Shown: one piece after another, positions 12,470 to 24,189 of the stretch
Position numbering within the stretch: position 1 is the first letter of the stretch
Layout of the letters: each line of letters starts with the position of its first letter
Source of the DNA: Aquatica leii
Lineage: Eukaryota; Arthropoda; Insecta; Coleoptera; Lampyridae
Direction: 5' to 3'
DNA: 64,000 nt
Assembly (NCBI GenBank): GCA_035610365.1
Contig: CM069436.1
Span: 42,291,117 to 42,355,116, forward strand
The notes under the pieces: model-generated
Told to the model about the DNA's origin: nothing
Seen by the model: the letters and a program-made list of their open reading frames with translations, nothing else
Database searches by the model: none
Made by a program: the position numbers and the translations under genes

Positions 12470-15400
12470 TAAGCTCAATCCCCAGGTATTGTGTAATCCA
12501 TTTTTGTTAGTATGAAAACGAATCACTAATGGAACAGTAACTGTTTAATTTTTAATTGGAATAGTTTTGCAGTAATAAATTTTATTGTCACTTTACCATC
12601 ACATTGTAGAAAATCGAATTAGTTCGGATTCGAGCTATTACTAAGCAACACGTTTTTAGTATTTTCTATCACAAAATTATCTTCGTATTATTGACACACT
12701 TGGTAAATTCTTAGTGATAATTTTGTAGACTTTTTCTACAAAATTTACCAGTAAAAGCTGAACCAACAAAAAAATTAATACCGTTTCCAGAAATTTCGAC
12801 AGAAATGAAGCAATATTTTGATCACATTAAAAAACAGCTTTTAAATTTATTAAAAAATTAAAAAAATATTTACCCTTTATCTTAGGGGTAAAACTTACAA
12901 TGTTAACAAATAGCATTAAAAGCAGTTTTTCTGAAAGTACAATTGACCCGACCGAGCTTTTCTTAGTTTTTAAATGCTTTAAACTCATTTCTTTATTTTG
13001 TGTTTTTAAAACCTCAATTTTTTTGTTAAATGTGCCCTAAATTAATGAATAAAAATGTATTAGTTGTTTTGTTATCCCTATTTAAATTTTAAAGGTTATT
13101 ACTGCGTTAACGGTTAAACCATTTATAATTTATGGCAAAAACTTCCCACTTTAATATAATTTTTTTTGTGTTTCTTAAAAAAAATTTACTGACTACAAAC
13201 GTGCCTGTAAAATTTTTGTAGAGTCACCCTGTATACAAAAAAATACAATTTATTGTATTGAAATTATTCAATGCATAAATGCCAATAGTGCGACTACAGT
13301 AATTTATAATTTTTACTGTAAAGTTTAAAAAAGGCATTAAAATGCGTATTTAATTTTATATAATGTAAAAGTTGTTTGTTTTTTATTTGATTTTCTAATA
13401 ATAACAACAACTTTTGTATTTCATTGTAATACATATTTTTTTATAAAAGCTTCACTGCATTCTTTATTTTACAAACTATTTAAATTAGTAGAATTTTAAG
13501 TGTTTTTAGATAAAAAGATAACGATACAATATATTTTAATTACAATTTTATGTCGTTATATACAAAAAAAATTTTGAAATTAAAAAATTATAAACAGAAA
13601 AAAGTTAAACTAAGTTTATTACTCATTATTTAAATATTTCTACAATTCTTACAAGAAGTGCTATTTACACAGTAACTTTATTGCAGCATTAGATTTAATT
13701 ACCGCAAATATTTTTTTATTGCTATAGTAAATAGTTTTTTGCATTAGAATCAAATGTATATCTATTTTTCACACTCACTTAAAGAAATTTGTACATTTGT
13801 GTATTTTATAACTTTTCTATAAACAATAAAATTTATGTTTATAATTAGCATGATGCAGTTTTAAGAAAAAAGGTGTGTAATACGTGTGAAATATTTTTTG
13901 TTTTAGTTGCGTGTAAATTATTAAATTATTTTGTATACAGAATTATTTTAATGAACACTTACTAAATTCTAATATTTCTAATATTTGAAATGTAATACTT
14001 TTTTTTAAATATTTTTCAAATGTGACATTGAAAATTTTACACCGTTTAAAAAGAGTAAAACTACTATCAAAACCAATAATAAATTGTTATATTTTTAAAA
14101 ATCCGTTTATTTTTGGTAGTTGATGATCGCAATTCGTAATATTTACGATAAGTATTGACATAACTGCAAATGACTGTGAATTTTGTTACGTTAGTTTTTA
14201 TATCTGAAGTGGTTATTTTCCAAGTTCTAGATGTCATTTAACGTAATTTGACTGAGTTCTTCTCTGCGACATGCGCCAAATACCCTCATTATTGCAGCTA
14301 CCTTGAACATTAAATATTTCTCGTTTGGTGCCTCAATGCGTCTCGCGATATAATCTGTCGCTTAGGTTATAATAATTCACTTTTCAAGCTTGGTGTATAA
14401 TATAATATTATGCTGTAAATAATTGAATTAAAATTTTATATTAACTATTTTATTACATAAACTTTAATATAGAAAGTGTTTTATTAGTAACGTTATTCAT
14501 TATTGTTGCAGTGTTATAAATTTAAATACTAACAAAATTTTAATGTACGTAGTGATTCTTAAAGAATTAATTTGTGGCTATAGTTGTTTTAATTTATCGA
14601 TTGTATTACATTTATGTAAAAACAAAAAAAATATTTAATATTTATATTATGCAGCTATGTGTATAAGTTCTTGCTCATAGATAATCTTGTTTGATAGATA
14701 GAAACCGTATTAACGTACATAGACCTTGTTACTCAGCAACATTGTAAAAGACAATAAGTACAAATTTGTCTAAGTGTTTACTCAAGTAGGAGTTAAACAC
14801 AATTACATGCGTCGTGTAATCACTTTAATTCTAAAGTTATTCAAATTTTACTTATTGCATATTGTATGTGAAGCAAACTTTTATGGGCAAACGCGTCGAA
14901 ACGTTAACTACAACAATTAAAATAATTAATATTATTTAAAACGTTACATATTTTAAGAAAATTGTGTCAATGATTGCAGATACAATTATGTGTTCAAAAT
15001 AGAGTTTCTTGCAATAATTTTATTTTTAAGAGAGAAAGGTTGCGAAGAAGATCTCAAAACCTACATCTTGTCATTTGTAAATGTAAAACCGGTACTTGTA
15101 AAAATATTTTAGAAAATTGTCAGTATACAAAATCTAGACAATTTCTTTGAACTAACAGTAGTTTTAATATATCAAATTATTGCCCGTGGCAATTCCAACA
15201 GTCCGTAACCTTTCTTATTTAACAGTAGAAACTGTTGCTATCTTAATAGTATTAAACACGTTAATAAAGAAGACATTAAAAATAAATTATTTGCAGCAGT
15301 TAATTTTCTGTTACTTATAAAACCTATAATTTTCAAGTTCTTTTTTTTATTCAACAATCAAACACGTCATTATTTGGAATTTATTCACTCATATTAACAG

Positions 15401-16130
15401 AATTGAAAGAGACATTTACGGTCAGTAGGCCGTGCAACCTCATTTACATGCTATACACACTATGTAATGATAGTAATGAAGAACATACACACATACGCAC
15501 TAAGGTATATTTACATAGAATTTTTTAATATGTATTAGTTACTTTACTTTGCTTTTACTGTGCATATATTAATTGAAAATTGTTTAAAAATATTTAAAGT
15601 TACATTTGCAAAGTAAACTGACCTCGATTTTGTTTGCAGTATATATCCATTAACAAAGTGTCCAGGGTAATATTGATTAACAAACTGCAAACTCCATTAT
15701 TATAATTATAGTTTAAACTAATACTTATTATTTATTAATATGTAACCAAAAAATTGTAATTTTTTTCAGTTAATATTGATTTTGTGTCGTTGTCTTTTAC
15801 TAAGCAATAAAAATCAGAGCCTTAAATTTATTAATTTTATAAGTTACAAAATTATAAAATAATTTGTTAGATTGATTTAAATTAAATTTATATAAATAGC
15901 TTAAATAAAAAATATTAATTTATAACCAAAGTCTAAACAAAAAAAAATATTTTTAATATCTTATCCTGTCGTTATTCATAAATTTTAATTTGTGAATTTA
16001 ATATATGATACAAGTACAGAGATTACTTAACAAATTGCATTACATAATAAATCTAAAATTAATCAATAATTCTACTTTAAGAAACTCTATTTAATTATCT
16101 CTACTTTCTTTTTTTAAGAAAAACACAACT
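12470..16130. other. AT-rich spacer with scattered TE traces
   Basis: No gene recognised. Noted within: a mariner-type end on the minus strand at 13222-13240; a slightly CpG-richer tract at 14230-14370; and GTCGAAACGTTAACTAC at 14894-14911, which resembles the 3' part of a Penelope-type end but lacks a clear CTGANGA box. Confidence 0.5.
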
Positions 16131-16268
16131 TGGTGTATTTATTTAGTACAATTTAAATGCAAGCTTTCCAATTTGAGCTAAGTTCTTTGTCAAGCAAAAT
16201 TAAATTAATTTGACAATTATAAAACTAAGGTAACTAAAAACAATAACTCGTAAGGGAAGTAAATAATA
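16131..16268 (-). repeat. Penelope end repeat (3' copy)
   Basis: Shares most positions with the reverse complement of 20917-21053, including TGGTGTATTTATTTAGTAC and CTAAGGTAACTAAAAAC. On the minus strand 16165-16194 holds CTTGACAAAGAACTTAGC...GGAAA, a hammerhead-like core with two base changes. Confidence 0.8.
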
Positions 16269-16399
16269 GGCGCAAGTTTATTTAACTACAGCATTTGCTC
16301 GAAGGTCTAAATGAAAACCACCATAAAAACTCTAGACGTAGCTTAAGTGTAAATGGTAGACAAATTAAGATTAGTAAATAACAGGTAACCAAGTGTCAG

Positions 16400-18411
16400 T
16401 TCGTAACTACTGTTTCTATTGAAATTGTTAGGATGTTTAATAATTTCATTAGCTTCTCTAATCTTCTTGATTTCCAGTTTTTTGTTTTAGAAATTGTTTT
16501 AGTTTTCTCAAAGTTTATATCATGAAGAGTGTCAAGTGCATGTTTGGCAACGGCAGACTTAGTAGGTCATAGTACAACAAGATGTCTTCTATGTTCTTTT
16601 ACTGTCGTATCTATAGTTTTTCCAGTTTCGCCAATATTTGCCTTGCCACAGGTGCATGGGACTTGGTACACTCCACAGGTATTGTAAAGTATTTGGTCTT
16701 TTATAGGATTCGACAAATTTTTAATTTTAGTTGTAGTGTTATAAGTTACTTTTAACTGATGTTTACTTAGAATTTTTCTAATTTTGTCACATATGTTGAA
16801 AACAACAGGTAGAGTAACAAAGTTTTGGTTAATTGTTAAATCATCGGTTCAAGTAGGTCTTGCTTTTGGGTCAAAGAAACTTTTTAATTTGTTCTTTATT
16901 AAAACCATTTCTGATAAAAACTTTCTTAAGGTGTTCTAACTCTTCTTGTAATTTATCTTTGTAACAAATTATCGTTGCACGATTACATAATGTGCGAATG
17001 GTCCCAAGTTTCTGAGCTGGGCGATGATGAGAATTTGCGTTTATGTATTGATCTGTATGCGTTTTGGTTCTTGACAAACTGAATGTATTAAAGTACCATC
17101 TGGTTTTCTTTCTATTTTTACATCAAGAAAAGGTAAGGTATCATTAATTTCTGTTTCAGTACTAAATTTTATGCTTGGATGTTCATCGTTCAGGTATTGA
17201 AGAAACATTTGTACTTTATCTACACCATGAGACCCAATCGCAAAATTATCATCTACATCATGTGACCAAATTGATAAATCATTCACCATTAAACAAAAAA
17301 GATGATGTCAAACAATGTTCAAATAACTTGATGGTATTATTATCAAACTGTCCTTGTAAAAGACTTAAAGTATCAAGTATTGGTACTTTTGTAAACAACG
17401 AGGAAACATCAAACTAATCATTAAATCATTTGAAGATAATTTCTATTTACTAACTACTTCAATAAAATGTTTTGTGTTCTTTATAAATGAACTACTCAAG
17501 CCAATATAAGGTTTCAGTATAGCATTCAAATACTTAGATAGTTCATAAGTTGTCGATCCAATACAGCTAACAATTGATCTAATTAGTGCAGTTGGTTTAT
17601 GTATTTTAGGTAATCCATAAATCTTTGGAATAAAAGAATTTTGTGGTGTTAGTTTCTTTATAGTTTCCGTTAATAAATTATTTTCTTTTAATAACTTTGT
17701 TGTTAATAATTTGAACTTGTTATTGAGATTTTGGAGAAGTTTTACGTCAGATGTGGGATCATTAAGCAACCTATTAGCTTCGTTAATGTATTCCTTTTTA
17801 TCCAATAACACAGTAGCTTTTTTGTCGGTTGGTACAATTATAAAATCATTGTTATTTCTTAGATTTTTTAATGCTTGGTATTCTGAACTGGTAGATTCTT
17901 CTGTGGAAGTTTCGCTTTTCGTAGTATCCTAGTTGTTTCAAATCTAATCTCGGCTGCTTCACGATCTGGAAGATGACTGATGCTAACTTCAATGTTGGAA
18001 ATAATGTCCTCAATATGAATTCTTGAAGGAGCAACAGCAAAATTAAACCATTGAACAAATCATAACGAGCAGTATTGGATAGTTTATAAGAGCTTAAATT
18101 AACAACCAGTTTATCATTTTTATAATCAATGTTTTTATATAAATTTGTAACCTGTTTGTTAAATAAAGTAATAAATTTACTTATCTGTTTAGATTTGGTA
18201 ACATTTTCATATTTTTTTAATCTGTGGCACAAAAGATCTTTAAGAAATTTACAGTCATCATTTGATAATTGTTGACGTACGCGAATTTTCAAGTCATTAA
18301 CTTGTTTATCAATTTCATAAAGTTTACTTCTAGTAACATAAATTCGTAGGAGGGTTAAACTTGGGTTTTCACAAATATTTTTACCTATCGGAATTTGGAT
18401 GTGATGTTTAA
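16400..18411 (-). pseudogene. Penelope-like reverse transcriptase with GIY-YIG endonuclease, broken
   Basis: Minus strand, N- to C-terminal. 18411-17860 is the N-terminal region (VVNLSSYKLSNTARYDLFNGL), continuing in another frame as NFAVAPSRIHIEDI. 17811-17443 holds VLLDKKEYI and the RT box PKIYGLPKIHKP...RSIVSCIGSTTYELSKYLNAILKPYIG. 17289-17041 has the active-site box, here HDVDDNF where the family has YVDD, then HPSIKFSTE and LPFLDVKIERKPDGTL. 17077-16871 contains THTDQYINANSHHRPAQK and ELEHLKKVF. 16700-16430 encodes the GIY-YIG endonuclease (GVYQVPCTCGKANIGETGKT...KEHRRH, stop, KSAVAKHAL). Between 17440 and 17290 the segment that normally holds the 'GAAMGSPLSP' box is missing. With the stops and frameshifts this is a dead copy. 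The start codon at 18427 belongs to the inserted transposon, not to the element. Confidence 0.92.
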
Positions 18412-18414
18412 TTA

Positions 18415-18498
18415 CACTGGCCTGCAAAAAAATATTTTTTATCGAACCCTCACACTATTCCGGGTGATTCTTATATAAAATGACGTTCTGAATCCAAA
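18415..18498. repeat. Terminal inverted repeat, left
   Basis: Starts CACTGGCCTGCA and ends CTGAATCCAA. It pairs with 20849-20916, with a gap of about 15 bases in the middle of the alignment. The ATG that seems to begin the neighbouring Penelope frame (18427) lies in this repeat. Confidence 0.75.
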
Positions 18499-18717
18499 TA
18501 TGTCTTCCGTTTTCTTCCATCACTCACCATTTTCGAGGAAGCCCCAAATTTCTAATTTTACCACTTTTTGATAAATTAACTATAATTTATTTATCGAACG
18601 ACAATAATAATTATAATAATTATTATAATAATAAATATATGGACATGAATTTAATTTAAATGGGAGAAAGAACTATTTTAGCTATAAACAGTAATAAATA
18701 AAAAGATATTCATCGTT

Positions 18718-20357
18718 ACTTGGTGCTTGCTTTTCTTTTATACCCTGAGGTACAGCTCTCTCGTTTCAAAAACCAGCAGTACTCCGCCAACATGCTTGCA
18801 TTCCACTTCCCTGAAAATCTCTTCTCCAGCTTAGCGATGTCTTAGTGGAACCGTTTCCCGTGTTTATCCGAGACTGCTCCTAAATTTTTAGGGAAAAAGT
18901 CCAGATGCGAGTGAAGGAAGTAAACTTTAAGAGACATGTTACATCCTATGTCCTTGTACGCTAAAAGCAGTTCCTCGACGTGAGCGACATAATCTTCACT
19001 TTTGTGGTTACCCAGGAAGTTCTTACAAACGTTTTGAAATGAGAGCCAATCTCGTTTTTCTTTTTGATTTAGGTGTTCAATAAACGTCTTCGCTAAGACG
19101 AGGAAATTTGGTTTTCAAAAATTGAAATGCGCCACCTGTCTTATCCACTGCTTGCACAAACTGCTTGATCAATCCAAGTTTGATGTGTAAAGGTGGTACG
19201 TAAATATTTTCCTTCGGAACCAAAGAATTGTGGGTGACATTTTTCTGACCAGGAACAAGATTTTCTCGCAGAGGCCAGTCCCGTACGATGTAATGTATAT
19301 CTCGGGCTCGGCTATCTTATTCACAAAGGAAACAGCAATATTTTGTGAATCCTGTTTGCAGGCTTGTGAGTAGAGCAGCAACTTTTAAGTCAGCGCAAAG
19401 TTTCCACTTATAATCATGATAACTAATTTTATCAAGGATTTTGAAGATGTTTTCGTACGTTTCCTTCATATCAACAGAGTATGCAACTGGAACTGATGGG
19501 AAGTCATTCCCATTTGCCAACAGGACAACTTTTAAGCTTGTTTTTGATGAGTCTATAAACAGTCTCCATTTGTCTAGGTCACATGGCATCTGTAGCTCTG
19601 TCATCAATAAATTTGCATTAGAGCAGAACACTAAACCTTTATCTTCTGAGAAAAGACATTTCAAGGTTGCTTGTCTGGTCCTGTAAGAATACATTTTTTA
19701 CTTCTTTTTCTAAGATATTCTACTGTTGAAGTCGCGATTCTAGGAGCTGAGATTTAGTCTTGGGTAACTGCAAATCCCTGACAAGATCATTTAATACCGA
19801 TTGAGGGAGGAGGTGAGGTTGCCAAAAACTATATCTGCGGAATACTCTTCATCATCATTGAACGTATCATTCGAAGCCCTAGGTTGTGGCTCAGAGTCTT
19901 TTAAATAAATTTCCGACTCTAGAGTATAAGTGTTTGGGGGCTCTGGAATTTGCAAAGTATCGTTATGAGGAACAGGTCTTAGAGCTGACGGAATATTGGG
20001 ATACTGAATTGTATGCTTACTTTTGCTCGAAAACCTGACGGTGAAAGTCGTACAAAAGTAACAATCTGTAAGATGACAGCGAGTTTCACTCCAAACCATG
20101 GGCACAGCAAATGGCATTGATTTACGGATACCTTTGAACCATTTGGTCAAACTACTGTAACAAGTCGTACAGCAAACTGATGGAGCCCAAGTCTTGTCCT
20201 TGTCGGCAACTTGACAATCAAAGTACAATTTATAAGCTGTTTTAACAATCGGAAAAAGGGGTTTTCGTTGCGCTTTTAAAGTTAATTCCCCGCAGACATA
20301 GCAGAAGCTGTCGGGATGATTTTTACACTCGCGTAGCATAATTAAACAGTAATTCAA
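18718..20357 (-). pseudogene. Uncharacterised Cys-rich protein carried by the CACTG transposon, broken
   Basis: Minus strand. The first open segment (20357-19791) has paired cysteines in FCYVCGE, VCCTTCY and CYFC, then SKHTIQYPNIPSALRPVPH and an acidic stretch. After a frame change come DLVRDLQLPKTKSQLLESRL and (19694-19317) KWRLFIDSSKTSLKVVLL, NGNDFPSVPVAY, KWKLCADLKVAALL and KYCCFLCE. Further frames give NFLGNHKSEDYVAHVEELL, CNMSLKVYFLHSHLDFFP, AVSDKHGKRFH and MLAEYCWFLKRE at the end. From memory this matches a repetitive 'uncharacterised protein' family seen in many arthropod genomes; I know of no assigned function. The paired cysteines suggest zinc binding (inference). Stops after FLCE and FH and several frameshifts make it a pseudogene. 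It fills most of the transposon, which suggests it is the element's own gene. Confidence 0.75.
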
Positions 20358-20848
20358 CGCCCGAAATTAACCACAAATCCCACTTAGTCACTTGAAAAAA
20401 TCCGGAGTAAAAGTAGTTTTACTGTTTTACACAAATGAACAAAAATGAACACAAAATCCAGCACGTTTAAATCGTCGACAAGTTAACTCTGCAACAGCTA
20501 TAGATGTACTGATCGAAGCAATTAAGCAAACAATGTAATATACTATAATGAGAAGAATAATGCAAGTTCAAGCCTGTCGAAAATTCCTGTTCAAACCTGC
20601 ATGTGGTATTGAGATCGCCAGCGTCGTGCAGTGAATCTTCCTAACTGTTTATTGATATTTTTTTACTGTTCTTTATATATTTGTATTTTATTGTTGTTTC
20701 TATATACATTTTATAGCAAAACTTTTGCCATATACTTTGGTATAAATTTTATTACCTGCTTTAAGATGTTTAACGGCTATAAGTTAAAATTCTTAAAAAA
20801 AATGAAAAAAATAAAATAAAAATGAAGTCCCCCAAAAATAGGTGGGTG

Positions 20849-20916
20849 TTGGATTCAGGAAGTCATTTTACATAAGAATCGTCAAGAATAAGGGCCGATT
20901 TTTATGCAGAACAGTG
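20849..20916. repeat. Terminal inverted repeat, right
   Basis: Reverse complement begins CACTGTTCTGCATAAAAAT and contains GATTCTTATGTAAAATGAC, pairing with 18415-18498. Confidence 0.75.
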
Positions 20917-21053
20917 TTATCTAGTTTCCTTACGAGTTATTGTTTTTAGTTACCTTAGTTTTACAATTGTCAAATTGATTTAATTTTGCCTGACGAAGAA
21001 TTCAGCTCAAGTTCGAAAGCTTGAATTTAAATTGTACTAAATAAATACACCAA
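20917..21053 (+). repeat. Penelope end repeat (inverted 5' copy)
   Basis: Inverted copy of 16131-16268. On the + strand 20990-21018 reads CTGACGA, then AGAATTCAGCTCAAGTTC, then GAAA, followed by GCTTG. This matches the hammerhead ribozyme core layout (CUGANGA, stem II, GAAA). In the comparison of the two copies, stem II would be a six-base GAACTT/AAGTTC helix. Confidence 0.8.
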
Positions 21054-24000
21054 TTACCATAAAAAAATCTTATGTCTAAAACAACATACTAAATTATCTA
21101 GAAGTTAATGTTCTCCTAATTTTTCTTTTTGAATAACTTCTGTCTATAAAATTCCTTAATAATTAAGGTTTTGTCGTGCATTGCAGGCTTTAAGCCTGAA
21201 ACAAATTGATCGATACGTTCTTGATGCTTTGTTTTTATTGATCTCTAGTAAAAGCACTTATCAAACTATACCTAATAAAAACATTTCTTTGATTACTTTA
21301 ATAAACTTCTAATTTTTATAAAAATAGTAATAAAAACCGGTAGCTTAAAGTTGATATTTGCAAATAAAATTTGATGATCTCTTCTTAGCATGTATTTTTC
21401 GACTGCTGATAATTTAAAGAGGTAACAAAAAAAATTTTGCATAAATGTACTTATATGTAAAAGTAGATTTTTGACAGTCAGCTGAGTTAAACAACTCCCT
21501 TTTTTTTGAGCAAGTAAAATTTGTAAAATATTGTTTTTAATATTTTTGCAAAAGAAATTATCACGTGGTTTTTCTCGTAAGCAAAAGAGAGCGACAACTA
21601 ATATAGTTGTTTTGGCAATAGAGTCGTAGACTTTGTGGTGTTACATTATAAAATAATTTAAACAGGCGCCAAAACAATAAAAGGCGAGAGTGAGAGACAC
21701 CGTTTAAATATACCTGCAACTGAAATTAAAAAAAATGACAAGACAGAAGTAGTAACGCGTAGTATATTTATTTCATCGCAGACAGTAGTTCGAAGAAAAA
21801 GGAGAAGAAGAAGAAGAAGGTACATAAGTGTATTTATATAAATATTATCAAACGCTAACACGTAGGTCAGTATTACAGACAAAATATAAACTAGACTCTC
21901 GACTGGCCAACACTTCGTACAGCAAAGTGACCTAGTCGCATTAACTTTTACATTCAGAGGTAGAATGACTTTACATTTGTAAATTAAAATACAAAAGTAC
22001 GAAAATCGACGATTTAGAGAATCAAAGCGCACCGTATAATAAAACTAAACAAGCACGTACGTATTCATACAATTGTCATTATAGCCAAATACTAAGTAAT
22101 AAAATATAAAGTGTAATACTTAATTAGTTAGGTTTTTTTGAAGTAGGGAACTAGCTCCGTACCAGTAGATAAAAAACTTAATTGAAATTTAACGCAAAAA
22201 CCGTACATACGGCGTTATTACAAATAAACTCTAAACAATCACTAAAAATAAGCGAATGCGCTGACTTTCCCTTTAATTAACTTTGTAAATTAGGTAATTG
22301 TTTCCTTTAATATGATGATAATTGTATTTAATACCTCAAAAGTGTTAGTGGTGTTAACTCCAGTGACGTGACGACATCATGGAAATTTTCCAATCACAAC
22401 TGGGGCTTATTAACTTTACAGACAACGGTCGCAGGTAGAAGTAAGAAAACCCGCTACAAACAATTATGAAAGAATGAAAATAAACCACAATACAGAATAT
22501 AAGTGCTTACCCCGTATTAAAACTTCCACTCAGATCGCAACAATATTATAATTCATATTCACATAAGTGTGCGTAAAACAGTTAACTATAAAAGCATTAT
22601 TGGGCGTACACTACGCTAGACGATGTCTGCGTTCTTTAAACTTCACCGGAAAAAATTAAATTGTGTTTTATTATCTGACATTCTTGCTCTACTCCAACAA
22701 CAAAAAGTTAACGTAGCAAAGATAAATTTTATACTAATGCATTTTTAACATAAAAAAATGCAGTTTTTATTTTCTAAAAAACTTGTTAAACGCGTATCCT
22801 ATTGTTTTTCCTAATCTAAGCTAACTTTTAAATTTTTTAGTTTATGTTAGATATTCCTTGTTTTTATTTTAATTAGCTTTAGACGAGAGAGATTTCAACT
22901 AAAGTAGCACTAGTGATTCAAATTAAAAAAAAACCGTTTTTTTAAGAAATAAAAAACATAATTTTTTTCTAGTTATAGTTATTTTCTAAATTCAAAAAAA
23001 TAATTAAAATTAATATACACAGAAACGTGTACAGTACAGTACAAAATTGGTATTTTTTATATGGAACATCTTATGTATGATTTTATTTTGAATTTTACAT
23101 GTAATTCTAAAATTTTTTAATTAAAAGTTTAATGTATCTTTTTGAAATGATTATAAATTTATTCAAAAATTTGCATTTACAAATGTAAGTTTATTATTAT
23201 GTATTAACCTGTATTTCGTTTAGAAAACATTTTTATTTGAATCAATTGTTTAAACTCAAACTTATATTTTGTTAAAAAATATTTGAGATAAAAATATTAC
23301 AGGATGTTTAAAATATTAGTCTATAATATTGATCAGGCAACACTCCATACACATCATTATATTCATTGGCAACATGCGCTTTATGTGATCGATTCTAAAT
23401 AAAATTTTAAAAAAATTACCCCAACGAACAATTCTTTGTCACAAATAACAATGTTCACTACTTCTTTTAGGTTTAAGAACAAGAGAGAGTGTGATAAATA
23501 AGCTTACGTACAACGGTTATGTTATGTACTTTGGCTTTGACTGCAGTCAAATGATCAAAAAAACTTGATGGATGTCACGTCAACGTGCTCAACGACAAAA
23601 CATAAAGTTAACAATGATTCAAAGTTTGCAACTGAAAGTCAAATTGAATCAGTATGATTTACGTTCTGTTTACGTAAAATAAGTAAATACTCTAAAGGTC
23701 GACAGTTAGTTATAAAAAAAATGAATACAATTTAATGGAAGTAAAATGATACGATACTATAAGTAGTCTTCACAATAACTGATTAATTAGTGAATTAAAT
23801 ACAATTAAGAAAAAGTATACAATATGATAAGTAATGTACATAAAGCCAACTGATAGGCGTGTATAAAAGCCTTGTAGTAGCTTCACAAAACTCGCTAAGA
23901 GGTAAAAGATAACGTGACGATAAATTTTTTAATAACTTTCGTACTTAAAAACAAAGCGTAATTAACTAAATCGTTTAGTCTGAGGAATACTTTTAATAAC

Positions 24001-24185
24001 TCTTTTTCAGCACATTTGCTAATAAGGAAAGTACATCAGAAAAAAAAAACTATTTGTATATAGCAGACTAACGCTATGATACGACGACGTTCTATGCTGC
24101 CCGGGTCATAGAATCATTAGCCCGTACACATATTTGTATTTGATGTCGCTTCTAGACTAATTTAAACGCATTAGTTGTATTAAAT
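21054..24185. other. Spacer with a GC-richer tract, possible promoter region
   Basis: Mostly AT-rich. The stretch 21640-22620 is visibly richer in G/C and CpG than its surroundings and shows no protein motif. It includes a GAA-rich run (21796-21821) ending in AAG/GTACATAAG and CGCAG/GTAGAAG at 22429-22438, either of which could serve as a splice donor, plus a TATATTTAT box at 21754-21762. No coding sequence is recognised. The minus-strand open frame 21658-22032 has no family motif. Confidence 0.4.
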
Positions 24186-24189
24186 TTTT

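Larger units (their letters stand above)
18415..20916 (-). mobile_element. CACTG-ended DNA transposon with TTA duplication
   Basis: The unit is 2502 bp. The left terminus CACTGGCCTGCAAAAAAAT and the reverse complement of the right terminus CACTGTTCTGCATAAAAAT agree at 16 of 19 positions. A second inner block, GATTCTTATATAAAATGAC...CTGAATCCAA (18466-18498 versus reverse complement of 20849-20880), agrees at all but about three positions. The flanks are TTA at 18412-18414 and 20917-20919. CAC-starting termini with a 3-bp duplication recall the CACTA/CMC group, but I see no known transposase motif. The only coding content is the Cys-rich gene inside. Confidence 0.75.
16131..21053 (-). mobile_element. 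Penelope-like retroelement with inverted end repeats, split by a DNA transposon
   Basis: The reverse transcriptase/GIY-YIG gene (16400-18411) is enclosed by two copies of one ~137-bp sequence in inverted orientation: 16131-16268 and 20917-21053. Penelope-like elements are known to carry LTR-like terminal sequences that may be direct or inverted, so this fits one element inserted in minus orientation. The 2.5-kb unit 18415-20916 interrupts it and duplicates TTA. Removing that unit would bring the upstream end repeat directly against the start of the reverse-transcriptase frame. Confidence 0.8.

Noticed and set aside
17175-17932. Two + strand frames across the Penelope RT
   Set aside because: Antisense shadows; the minus strand holds the RT motifs.
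19441-19686. 81-codon + strand frame
   Set aside because: Antisense shadow of the Cys-rich transposon gene.
21658-22032. 124-codon minus-strand open frame
   Set aside because: Leucine run and composition come from the GAA/CTT-rich tract; no family motif and no supporting splice or start context.
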